Shown here one piece after another: positions 6,828 to 13,091 of a DNA stretch of 13,093 nt. Both the position numbers and the translations under genes were made by a program. The stretch covers positions 1 to 13,093 of the forward strand of contig JAQVEQ010000067.1 in assembly GCA_028697875.1 (NCBI GenBank), written 5' to 3'. The notes under the pieces are model-generated. The model was not told the DNA's origin and made no database searches. It saw only the letters and a list, made by a program, of their open reading frames with translations. This stretch comes from Novosphingobium sp. (GTDB lineage: Bacteria > Pseudomonadota > Alphaproteobacteria > Sphingomonadales > Sphingomonadaceae). Positions within the stretch are counted from its first letter, which is position 1. Each line of letters opens with the position of its first letter.

Positions 6828-8435
6828 TTCCCGAACAAAAGAGAGAACCGCAGGTGCGGTGTGGTCGAGGCCTTGTGCGGCGCTTCGGGCGAGCACGGCT
6901 TTCGAGCCGCTGATGCGGATTTCCTCCTGCGTGACGCTGACCTCGGTGAGGAGCAGACGGGCGTAGGCTTGGCGCAGTTCGGGTGGGCCTTCGTGGAGGT
7001 GTTGGCGCAAGGTGAGCGCGAGGCGTTCGACCTTGTCCTGGGTGACCTCGGGCTCGGCCGCATCGAGGCGGCGGGCAAGATCGCCAATTTCGGTGGCCAG
7101 CTCGTCGCGGCGGAACCTGAGGGCGACCATGCGCTCGCGCATGGCAGGATCATGCGCATCCATCAGCCCCTTCTCGACCAGGTCCAGCAGGCGGGCAAGG
7201 CCTGCCTCGGCTTCGCGGTGATCGTGGCGCAACTGCTTGAGCTGGCTGCGGTTGCGGTCTTCCCGTTCAAGCGCCGTGCGCAGGTAATTTTCCAGCAGAT
7301 GCCTGAGGTGCTGAGGGTGAAGGACGCGCTTGATGACCTCGGCCATGACCAGGCGGTCGAGCTTGTCCATCGGCATGCGCAGGCCGATGCAGGCCAGCGG
7401 GCCCTCCTTCAGGCGGCGCGAACAGCAGTAATAGCGATATTGCCCGCCCTTGCCGGTGTTCTGGATGAGGGCGGCTCCGCAGTGCCCGCAACGGGCGACC
7501 CCGGCTAGCAGGGTAGGGGTGTTGACGATGCGCGGCGCCACCCGTTTGGGCGCGCGACTCTGCAGCAGGGCCTGGACGGCGTTGAAGGTTTTCTCGTCGA
7601 CGATGGCGGGCACCGCCAGCGGCACCCATTCGGATGGCGGGCGTGGCCGCCCGCTGCGGCTGTCGGTGCGGTTGAAGTGGTGGAGGCCATGATAGGTGGT
7701 GGCGGTCAGGATGTCGTGGATGCCACCGGTCGAGAACCGCCGCCCCCGGCGCAGGATGCCGCGCGCGTTGAGCCAGGTGGCAATGGCCTTCACGCCCATG
7801 GGGCGGCCTTCCGTGCCTGCGGCCATGTCGAAGATCAGCTGGACGATGCGAGCCTCGCCCTCGTCGATGCGCAGCACTTTCTTGTCCTTGCTGCCTCGCC
7901 GTTCGGCGACCTCGACTCGGTAGCCATAAGGCGGGCGCGAGCCGTTCCAGAAGCCCTGCCGGGCATTCTCCAGCATGGCACGGTGGACGTGCTTGGCATT
8001 CTCGCGCGACTGGTGTTCATCGAAGATGTTGAGCAGGCGCCGGAACATCTCGCCGCTGGGATCCTGGCTCATCTCCTGGGTGATGGAGACCAGCTCGACG
8101 CCGACCTTGCGCAGCTCGCGGACATAAAGCTCGGAGTGCAGCGCATCCCGGCTGAACCGGCTGAGGGAATGGACCACCACCAGGTCGAAGGGGTGATCCG
8201 AGCGTTTGGCGGTATAGATCATTTCCTGGAAGACCGGGCGACCTTCGTCGAGGGCAGAAGCACCGGGTTCGGTGAACACCTGCACCACCTCGATGCCCTG
8301 GCGTTCGCACCAGGCCCGGCAGCGGGCGATCTGATCCGGGAGCGACAGGTCGTGTTCCGCCTGGCGGGAGGTGGAGACACGGGCGTAGATGGCAGCACGG
8401 GTCACAGTGCCAGAGGACGGGTGGGCCGATGTCAT
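6786..8435 (-). CDS. Large serine recombinase (resolvase/invertase N-domain, recombinase domain, zinc ribbon, coiled coil)
   Basis: The 549-aa protein has a serine-recombinase catalytic domain at about 12-150. Catalytic S21 lies in YARVSTSRQ, and conserved arginines lie in LSRFSRD (93 and 96). A recombinase domain follows at about 165-290 (GFWNGSRPPYGYRVE). A zinc ribbon at about 310-350 has C316-G-H-C319, C337/C338 and C349. A long coiled-coil-like part spans about 370-460. This is the architecture of integrases that cut and join DNA through a phosphoserine bond without accessory DNA sites. The start ATG overlaps the stop of the 125-aa gene as ATGA. The last residues, ARQDSNLWPQD, and the stop codon are read antisense through the tRNA-Arg 3' half. 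All catalytic residues seem intact, so it is probably active. Confidence 0.95.
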   Translation of the reverse strand: MTSAHPSSGTVTRAAIYARVSTSRQAEHDLSLPDQIARCRAWCERQGIEVVQVFTEPGASALDEGRPVFQEMIYTAKRSDHPFDLVVVHSLSRFSRDALHSELYVRELRKVGVELVSITQEMSQDPSGEMFRRLLNIFDEHQSRENAKHVHRAMLENARQGFWNGSRPPYGYRVEVAERRGSKDKKVLRIDEGEARIVQLIFDMAAGTEGRPMGVKAIATWLNARGILRRGRRFSTGGIHDILTATTYHGLHHFNRTDSRSGRPRPPSEWVPLAVPAIVDEKTFNAVQALLQSRAPKRVAPRIVNTPTLLAGVARCGHCGAALIQNTGKGGQYRYYCCSRRLKEGPLACIGLRMPMDKLDRLVMAEVIKRVLHPQHLRHLLENYLRTALEREDRNRSQLKQLRHDHREAEAGLARLLDLVEKGLMDAHDPAMRERMVALRFRRDELATEIGDLARRLDAAEPEVTQDKVERLALTLRQHLHEGPPELRQAYARLLLTEVSVTQEEIRISGSKAVLARSAAQGLDHTAPAVLSFVREWRARQDSNLWPQD

Positions 8436-8809
8436 GAGGGCAGGTGTCCTTCGAACAGGATGGCGTCGATCTCGCGGGCGAGAAAGGCGCGCAGCAGGGC
8501 GATCTCGTCGCGCAACACGGGCAGGTGGCGGGGCAGGTCGCTGCGCATGGCGATGTCACCGTCCGTGGTCGCCCGCTGCTGCGGGGTGGACAGAGGGCGT
8601 GCCACACCACCGCAGCGTCGGCTGCGCGCCCGAACATAGGCCTCCTGGCGCCAGCGGATCATCAGGCTCCAGCGTCGCCTGAACAGGGCGGCCGCGATCC
8701 GGGTCTCACGCAGACGGCGTGCTCCATCGGTGAGGCAGGGCGCCTCCGCCGCGTCGCCCACGAGCCAGGCGTGTTCGGCAAAGAAGTCGGGTTGGGCAAG
8801 GGCGTTCAT
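8432..8809 (-). CDS. 125-aa basic protein of unknown function in the recombinase operon
   Basis: I do not recognise this family. The protein has an arginine-rich middle (about 31-65, LRETRIAAALFRRRWSLMIRWRQEAYVRARSRR) that is predicted helical and could bind DNA. A helical C-terminal part contains LPRHLPVLRDEIALLRAFLAREIDAILFEGH. There is no signal peptide or membrane helix. The ATG overlaps the stop of the 361-aa recombinase by ATGA and has GAGGAAGG just upstream. Its own stop overlaps the start of the serine recombinase in the same way. Such coupling suggests an accessory factor made in step with the recombinases. Tn554 TnpC is also a 125-aa partner of two tyrosine recombinases, but I see no clear sequence likeness, so the parallel is only in length and position. 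Confidence 0.8.
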   Translation of the reverse strand: MNALAQPDFFAEHAWLVGDAAEAPCLTDGARRLRETRIAAALFRRRWSLMIRWRQEAYVRARSRRCGGVARPLSTPQQRATTDGDIAMRSDLPRHLPVLRDEIALLRAFLAREIDAILFEGHLPS

Positions 8810-9891
8810 GGTGCCTTCCTCCCCGCCTGCCTGAGGCGGGCCGATGCCGCCTTGCGCAGATCATACAGTGTATCCTGCACGGCCTTGTGGGCCTGTGTGC
8901 CGGCGGACAGGACATAATGGCGCTGGCTGGTCTGGACATTGCCATGGCCGAGCAGGTCGGGGAGCAGCCCGGCCTGTTCAGGGGCATGGTCCACCATTCC
9001 GGTGGCGGCAATGGCGCGGAACAGGTGCGGCCAGACATGAGCGCCGAAGGCTGCCGCCGTGCGTTTGCAGATCTGGTCGCGCACGGCATGTTCCTGCATC
9101 GGCGCTCCCCAGCGGCTGATCCACAGGCTATCGCAGGGTCCGTGATGTCCGCGTGCCAGCAGCGCGGGGCGATGGGTGGCAAGGTAGATGTCGATCCAGG
9201 CCGCCAGCTCGGCGGGCACTCCGGCCTCGATTGGCCTGCCGTTCTTGGTCTCCTCAGGACTGAACCGCAGACTATATCCCTCGTCGGTCTCCACCAGATG
9301 CCGACCCAGCGTGATGATGGTGAGGTTGGCGATGCGGACAGGGCAGCAGATCAAAAGCGCGATCAGCAGCCCGTCGCGGCCCATGGTGGCGGCATGGTAA
9401 TCCCCGTCTGCGGCCCGGGCGCGGGCCGTCATCATGAGATCAAGGCCCAGATCATAGAGTTGGCGCGGCTCGACCATGTGCGGGCGCTTGTCGCGTTCCG
9501 GGGTGGCAATGCGCTTGAGATTGGACACCACCGTTGCCAGCCAGCGCCAGTCGTGATCGGGCGCCATGACCTTGAGCATGGCCTGCAGGCCCTGGACCAT
9601 CATGGTAACGCTCCACGGGGTGATGCGTGCCTGCAACTGGCGCACGAAGGATGCAATGCGTGGTTGCGTGGCGCGGGCCTCCGGCGCCTCGGCGGGATAG
9701 AGCGCGCCCTTACGGGCCAGCCAGGACAGCCATTGGCCATAGCCCTGGCAGACGATACGGCAGCGTCGGTCACTCCAGCGCCCAGCAATGCGGGCCCGCT
9801 TGTCGAAGCGCATCGGTGTGCGGGCTTCTTCCCAGATCCGGCGGTCGGTGGCAGGCCAGTCGGCCACAGGCAGGCTGAGAGGCAGGGTCAT
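8806..9891 (-). CDS. Tyrosine recombinase/integrase, 361 aa
   Basis: The protein has an N-terminal SAM-like DNA-binding region (about 30-130) and a phage-integrase catalytic domain (about 140-345). The catalytic set appears complete: R186 in CPVRIANL, K216 in EETKNGRP, H289 and R292 in WPHLFR, H316 in LLGHGNVQTSQRHY, and nucleophile Y326. The Tyr lies 10 residues after the second His rather than the usual 9. These enzymes cut and rejoin DNA through a phosphotyrosine link. The ATG overlaps the stop of the larger tyrosine recombinase (ATGA), with GGAGAAGGA upstream. Its stop overlaps the next start. It probably acts together with the 587-aa recombinase, as paired tyrosine recombinases do in Tn554-like elements; this is inference. 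Confidence 0.92.
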   Translation of the reverse strand: MTLPLSLPVADWPATDRRIWEEARTPMRFDKRARIAGRWSDRRCRIVCQGYGQWLSWLARKGALYPAEAPEARATQPRIASFVRQLQARITPWSVTMMVQGLQAMLKVMAPDHDWRWLATVVSNLKRIATPERDKRPHMVEPRQLYDLGLDLMMTARARAADGDYHAATMGRDGLLIALLICCPVRIANLTIITLGRHLVETDEGYSLRFSPEETKNGRPIEAGVPAELAAWIDIYLATHRPALLARGHHGPCDSLWISRWGAPMQEHAVRDQICKRTAAAFGAHVWPHLFRAIAATGMVDHAPEQAGLLPDLLGHGNVQTSQRHYVLSAGTQAHKAVQDTLYDLRKAASARLRQAGRKAP

Positions 9892-11651
9892 CGGTCCTTC
9901 TCCTCATCGGCAGGCTTGGGTGCGCGTGTCTTGCGTGACAGGCGTTCGGCAGCATCCTCGCGGATCTTCAGGGCGTGTTCCTGATAGGCCCGGCTGGCCT
10001 GCTTCTGCTTGGAACGTGCGTAATAATGGCGCGTGGTGTTCCGGTCCCGGTGTCCGAGATGATCGCTGATCAGGTCGAGTTTGTCAGGATGGGCAAGCAG
10101 GAAGCTCTCGGCCGAGATATGGCGGAACTGGTGTGGGGAAATGGCGACGCCCAGCACGCGCCGTGATTGGGTCTGGATGGCCAATGCCAGGGTCGGCGGC
10201 TTGATGGCCTGGCCATCGGGGCCGGGCAGCAGCCAGGGGTTGGGCGCCGCCGACAGGTGCGGGCGCCAATGGGCCAGATAGTCCTCCAGCAGGGCAACGG
10301 TGGGCCCCTCCAGCACGAAGCGCAGTGGTTGCGCGTTTTTCACCTCCTCGGCTGCAAGCTCGATCACCCAGCGTGTGTCAGAGGCAGGCCCAATCCTCTT
10401 GATCGAACGACCCAGTTCCAGCCGGACAAGGTTCTCGCGGCGCATGGAACAGGTCAGCAGCAGGTCGATGGCGAGCGCCGTGCGCATCAGGGAGGCGGTG
10501 CGCGGCCCTGGACCGCGCGCCCGTGCCTCGGCCGCCAGCCGCTCCGGCAAGGTATGTATGAGGTCGGAAAAACGCTGGTCGTTCTCCAGACGGTCGAGCA
10601 GCACCCGGTTCTTGCCCGCCATGTGTCGGCGTTGCCGTTCGGGCGGGGCGTTGCGTTCCATGTTCCGCCAGATCGCTTCCAGCTCCTCGCGCTGGTCGGA
10701 GGCCAGCCCGCACATGTCGGCAAGGACCCGCACCCGGATCATCATCTGCATCATGGTGGCTGTGATCGTGTCCCCGCCGCGCTCGGCGAGGAAGGCCAGG
10801 GCCTGGGCAACGCGATCGGGCGCCAGCGCATCCGACAGGCTCTGCAGGCTTTCGAGCACCACGCCCCTGTGCACCATGGCGGAGACCAGGGTGGAGATCA
10901 TGTGGCCATACTGCGTCACGGTCGCAGCGGAGATCTTGCGGACCCGGCGCCCGGCAAACAGATCGGGGTTGCCGAGCCGCTCCAGCAGGGCCTCCACTTC
11001 GTGCCGCAAGCTGGCAGGCCACAGGTCGCGCGCGATCCAGTAGGCGGTGCGTTTGGCGGGCGGTGGGGTCAGGGCCCGAAGCGCCGGATGACGGCCGGAT
11101 ACCGTCAGGCGGTTCCAGACCCGGATGGTGGTGCGCACCACATCTGCCCAATGCACTACGGCCGCTTCTTCGCGCAGATGGTGGCAGAACCGTTCGATAT
11201 GCGCATCCGTCACCTCACCGGGCTGCCAGCCCATGGCCTCGGCGTAATGGAACAGGCGGGAGAGGTTACGCTGGGTGCCGGTATCGAGCCCCGCCTGCAG
11301 GTCTGCCCATTCGCCCGTCAGCCGGTGGCCTCGCCTGCGCCGGACCAGATGTGGTTCGGCGAGCGCGAAGGCGGCACGCACCCGGCTGCGCAGATTGGCC
11401 AGGGCGCCGCTGCTCATGCCTGCCATCGCCGGGGTGACCGCCGCGAGGCGCTGCATCAGCATCGCCTGGTTGGCGGGCAGGTCGAGCGAGCCGTGGCCCA
11501 CCAGTTCATTCGCCCGCTTGATGGCCGAGCGGATCAGGCTCTTCTGCTGCTGCGGCAGATTGCTGCCCGCGATGAACGCCCGCAAATCCTGCAATGTCCA
11601 GGCCGCTTGCGGCCCCATTCCATTGATGTTGTTATGGTCAGAGCTGGTCAT
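9888..11651 (-). CDS. Tyrosine recombinase/integrase, 587 aa, with long N-terminal region
   Basis: The C-terminal third (about 380-560) is a phage-integrase catalytic domain with R404 in CSMRRENL, K438 in EEVKNAQP, H507 and R510 in SPHQFRH, H534 in HLGHRDRNTTRHYY, and nucleophile Y543. The first 370 residues are mostly helical, contain core-binding-like stretches and are much longer than in Xer-type enzymes, so they may carry extra DNA-binding or partner-binding functions. The frame is open further upstream, but the ATG at 11651 is chosen because GAGGTGG lies 7 bases before it and the upstream part overlaps the HTH gene in another frame. It is the first gene of four joined by ATGA overlaps. 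The excisionase-like gene is 79 bases upstream. Confidence 0.93.
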   Translation of the reverse strand: MTSSDHNNINGMGPQAAWTLQDLRAFIAGSNLPQQQKSLIRSAIKRANELVGHGSLDLPANQAMLMQRLAAVTPAMAGMSSGALANLRSRVRAAFALAEPHLVRRRRGHRLTGEWADLQAGLDTGTQRNLSRLFHYAEAMGWQPGEVTDAHIERFCHHLREEAAVVHWADVVRTTIRVWNRLTVSGRHPALRALTPPPAKRTAYWIARDLWPASLRHEVEALLERLGNPDLFAGRRVRKISAATVTQYGHMISTLVSAMVHRGVVLESLQSLSDALAPDRVAQALAFLAERGGDTITATMMQMMIRVRVLADMCGLASDQREELEAIWRNMERNAPPERQRRHMAGKNRVLLDRLENDQRFSDLIHTLPERLAAEARARGPGPRTASLMRTALAIDLLLTCSMRRENLVRLELGRSIKRIGPASDTRWVIELAAEEVKNAQPLRFVLEGPTVALLEDYLAHWRPHLSAAPNPWLLPGPDGQAIKPPTLALAIQTQSRRVLGVAISPHQFRHISAESFLLAHPDKLDLISDHLGHRDRNTTRHYYARSKQKQASRAYQEHALKIREDAAERLSRKTRAPKPADEEKDR

Positions 11652-11730
11652 TGTTATCCACCTCGTCTCACCTGTGATTTTTCGTGAAAACCCATCTAAA
11701 CTATTCCCTGCGTGTAGTTTTTTGGGGTAT
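11652..11730 (-). promoter_or_regulatory. Gap between HTH gene and recombinase operon, with inverted TTTTC/GAAAA motif
   Basis: This 79-base AT-richer gap has CTGTGATTT (11672-11680) running into a short palindrome TTTTCGTGAAAA. CTGTGATTT also occurs in both arms of the large inverted repeat at 13046-13091. It may be a binding site for the HTH protein or a recombinase. No promoter can be named with confidence. Confidence 0.3.
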
Positions 11731-11979
11731 TCACAAGCGACGGGCAGAACCTGTCCCGCGCAGCAGGGCGACGAGGTCGGCTCTATCGATGCGGATCTGG
11801 CGCCCGGCCCGGTAGACGGGCAGCAACCCGCCCTTGATCCAGCGGCGCAGGCTCGAGACGGACACCACCGCATAGGCCGCAGCCTCACGCAGGGTGAGCA
11901 GTTCCTGCGGGCAAGACCTCACGGGCTTTCTGAAAAGATCCGCCTTGGGGCGGGAACGGGAAGACGGGGTACCGGACAT
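11731..11979 (-). CDS. Excisionase-like helix-turn-helix protein (HTH_17/AlpA type)
   Basis: The 82-aa product has a single MerR/excisionase-type winged HTH at about residues 27-72: LLTLREAAAYAVVSVSSLRRWIKGG, followed by the wing GLLPVYRAGRQIRIDRADLVALL. Such small proteins act as excisionases, steering integrases toward excision, or as regulators of the integrase operon. The frame is open to 12216, but the ATG at 11979 is preferred because AAGGAG sits 7 bases before it. That ribosome binding site is one arm of a 26-bp near-palindrome. The recombinase operon starts 79 bases downstream on the same strand, so co-transcription is likely. Family assignment is firm; excisionase versus repressor is open. 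Confidence 0.85.
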   Translation of the reverse strand: MSGTPSSRSRPKADLFRKPVRSCPQELLTLREAAAYAVVSVSSLRRWIKGGLLPVYRAGRQIRIDRADLVALLRGTGSARRL

Positions 11980-11986
11980 CACAAAT

Positions 11987-12012
11987 CTCCTTGCGGCAAT
12001 TGCGCCAAGGAG
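11987..12012. promoter_or_regulatory. 26-bp near-palindrome over the ribosome binding site of the HTH gene
   Basis: The outer arms are CTCCTTG (11987-11993) and CAAGGAG (12006-12012) around the core GCAATTGC. Of 26 positions, 22 are symmetric. On the minus-strand mRNA the AAGGAG that serves the HTH start at 11979 is one arm, and the other arm is CUCCUU, so RNA folding would hide the ribosome binding site. As DNA it could be an operator for autoregulation. Confidence 0.6.
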
Positions 12013-12153
12013 GGCCCGGAATGCAGGCACAGGAACACCCGGACCTGAGGTTACCGGGCACTCCTTGCCTATGGTCACCGCCTGGACCGTGTCCTCCCCC
12101 ATGGTTCGGACAGGGATGCAGCAGTGATCAGCCATGATCACCAGAGATCGGGG
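12013..12153. promoter_or_regulatory. Upstream region of the HTH gene with 18-bp palindrome
   Basis: GTGATCA (12124-12130) and TGATCAC (12135-12141) form a perfect 7-bp inverted repeat around GCCA, which looks like an operator. A CCCGG/CCGGG inverted pair with ACCTGAGGT inside lies nearer the gene at about 12039-12060. No convincing gene or -35/-10 pair was found in this stretch. Confidence 0.4.
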
Positions 12154-12180
12154 CAAAAGAAAACCCCCTATTTTGGGGGT
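12154..12180 (-). terminator. Intrinsic terminator after the 171-aa gene
   Basis: On the minus strand ACCCCC and GGGGGT (12180-12175 and 12168-12163) form a 6-bp stem with a 6-base A-rich loop. They are followed by a T-rich run TTTCTTTTG. It lies 116 bases past the stop of the 171-aa gene and separates it from the HTH-recombinase unit. Confidence 0.7.
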
Positions 12181-12295
12181 GGGTCTCGGGACGAGCCAGT
12201 CGTGTGGTGAGCCCACGCAAATCTGCGCCTTTGCGCAGCTCGGTCAGCAAGGGGCAGGGCAAGTGCGGGGCGGATTACCGCCCGGCACCCGTCCA

Positions 12296-12811
12296 TCAGA
12301 ACTTCGTCAGCAGCCGTTGCAGCGCCTTGGTCAGCGCCGCCTCCTTGCCGGCCAGCCCACGGGCGCTGCGCAACGCGCCGTGGCCCACCAGTACCTGCTC
12401 GAACACCTGGTACTGATCGTTCGACAAGTAGAGGATCACGCAATGCTCGTCAGCAAACACCGGCTCGCCATGCAGGTGACGGCTGAGTTCATGGGCTGTG
12501 CAGGCTTCGGCCAGATCCAGCAGCCCATCGAGATTGTCCTCACTTGCATAGGGCGCGATGATCATCAGCTTGGTCCAGCCGATCTGCCGCAGCCGTTCCC
12601 ACGGCACGCCCAGATCGTCAAAGGTCCGGTTGATCTGGGCCAGAGCATAGGCCTTGCGCCTGCCAATGCCGAGATCCTTGGCCATCTGGGCGAACTGGTC
12701 GGGAAACTCGTCCTGAGCCTCCCGCAGCATACGCGCGGCCACGACGAAATCGCCGGCCACCATCGCGTTCATCAGATTGACCAGATCCCGGCGCTTCTCA
12801 CTGTCTTCCAC
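12296..12811 (-). CDS. 171-aa protein of unknown function, possibly DNA binding
   Basis: I do not recognise a named family with certainty. The start is GTG at 12811, with AAGGAGG 7 bases upstream, a strong ribosome binding site. The protein looks wholly helical and soluble. Residues 37-60 (DQFAQMAKDLGIGRRKAYALAQIN) read like a helix-turn-helix. They are followed by LRQIGWTKLMIIAPYASEDNLDGLLDLAEACTAHEL (about 74-109). A short C-terminal part contains LYLSNDQYQVFEQVL (about 127-141) and ends in a basic helix. The layout recalls ParB-like or plasmid accessory regulators, but this is a guess. It has its own terminator and faces a repeat-rich region upstream, so it may bind those repeats. It is part of the element by position. 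Confidence 0.75.
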   Translation of the reverse strand: MEDSEKRRDLVNLMNAMVAGDFVVAARMLREAQDEFPDQFAQMAKDLGIGRRKAYALAQINRTFDDLGVPWERLRQIGWTKLMIIAPYASEDNLDGLLDLAEACTAHELSRHLHGEPVFADEHCVILYLSNDQYQVFEQVLVGHGALRSARGLAGKEAALTKALQRLLTKF

Positions 12812-12893
12812 GGTTTGTCCTCCTTGTTGTGGATGACAAACGCTAAGCTTGAGCCGTCGAGGCCAAAGGAATTTTCCGAATGTTCTAGGCTCC

Positions 12894-12906
12894 CTCCAGT
12901 CTGGAG
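12894..12906. promoter_or_regulatory. 13-bp palindrome upstream of the 171-aa gene
   Basis: CTCCAG and CTGGAG are perfect inverted arms around a single T. The site lies 83 bases before the start of the 171-aa gene, where an operator could sit. There is no further evidence. Confidence 0.35.
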
Positions 12907-12921
12907 AGGCGCACGCATTGT

Positions 12922-13023
12922 GCCGTGGTTTCCCTACCGATTTGCCCGTGGTAGGTTACGGGATCGTCGCCTATGGCTCGATCGAGAGCCGTGGTTTCCC
13001 TACCGATTTGCCCGTGGTAGGTT
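12922..13023. repeat. Two identical 36-bp direct repeats, 30 bp apart
   Basis: Copies at 12922-12957 and 12988-13023 are identical over 36 bases, starting GCCGTGGTTTCCC and ending GTGGTAGGTT, with a unique 30-base segment between them. Each copy has inner inverted arms CCTACC and GGTAGG around 11 bases. They lie 110-210 bases upstream of the 171-aa gene. They could be iteron-like or recombinase-binding sites. Only two copies are present and no third follows before the window ends. Confidence 0.9.
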
Positions 13024-13045
13024 CGCTATGCGGTAACTGGTTGGC

Positions 13046-13091
13046 TCTGCTGTGATTTTCGCGGATGAAACGCCGCCGAAATCACAGCAGA
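13046..13091. repeat. 46-bp inverted repeat with 8-bp centre
   Basis: TCTGCTGTGATTT (13046-13058) and AAATCACAGCAGA (13079-13091) are perfect 13-bp inverted arms. The symmetry continues inward with one G-T pair, one mismatch and four more pairs, leaving an 8-base centre (13065-13072). It may be a hairpin in RNA, a strong operator, or a core site for a tyrosine recombinase. No open frame crosses it convincingly. Confidence 0.85.

Noticed and set aside
10167..11687. 506-aa open frame on the plus strand (also 7677-8639 and 8887-9984)
   Set aside because: These are antisense shadows of the tyrosine and serine recombinase genes, whose minus frames carry full catalytic motifs and good ribosome binding sites.
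9888..11888. 666-aa version of the large tyrosine recombinase
   Set aside because: The extra 79 residues overlap the HTH gene in another frame and look random. The ATG at 11651 has a good ribosome binding site.
11731..12216. 161-aa version of the HTH protein
   Set aside because: The extension has no motif and crosses the palindromes. The ATG at 11979 has AAGGAG 7 bases upstream.
12922..13023. CRISPR array
   Set aside because: Unit and spacer lengths fit, but there are only two copies, no third unit in the next 70 bases and no cas gene in the window.
12134..13036. 300-aa open frame on the plus strand over the right end
   Set aside because: It is antisense to the 171-aa gene, and its last part is just the translated 36-bp repeats (WFPYRFARGR twice) because the 66-bp period is a multiple of three.
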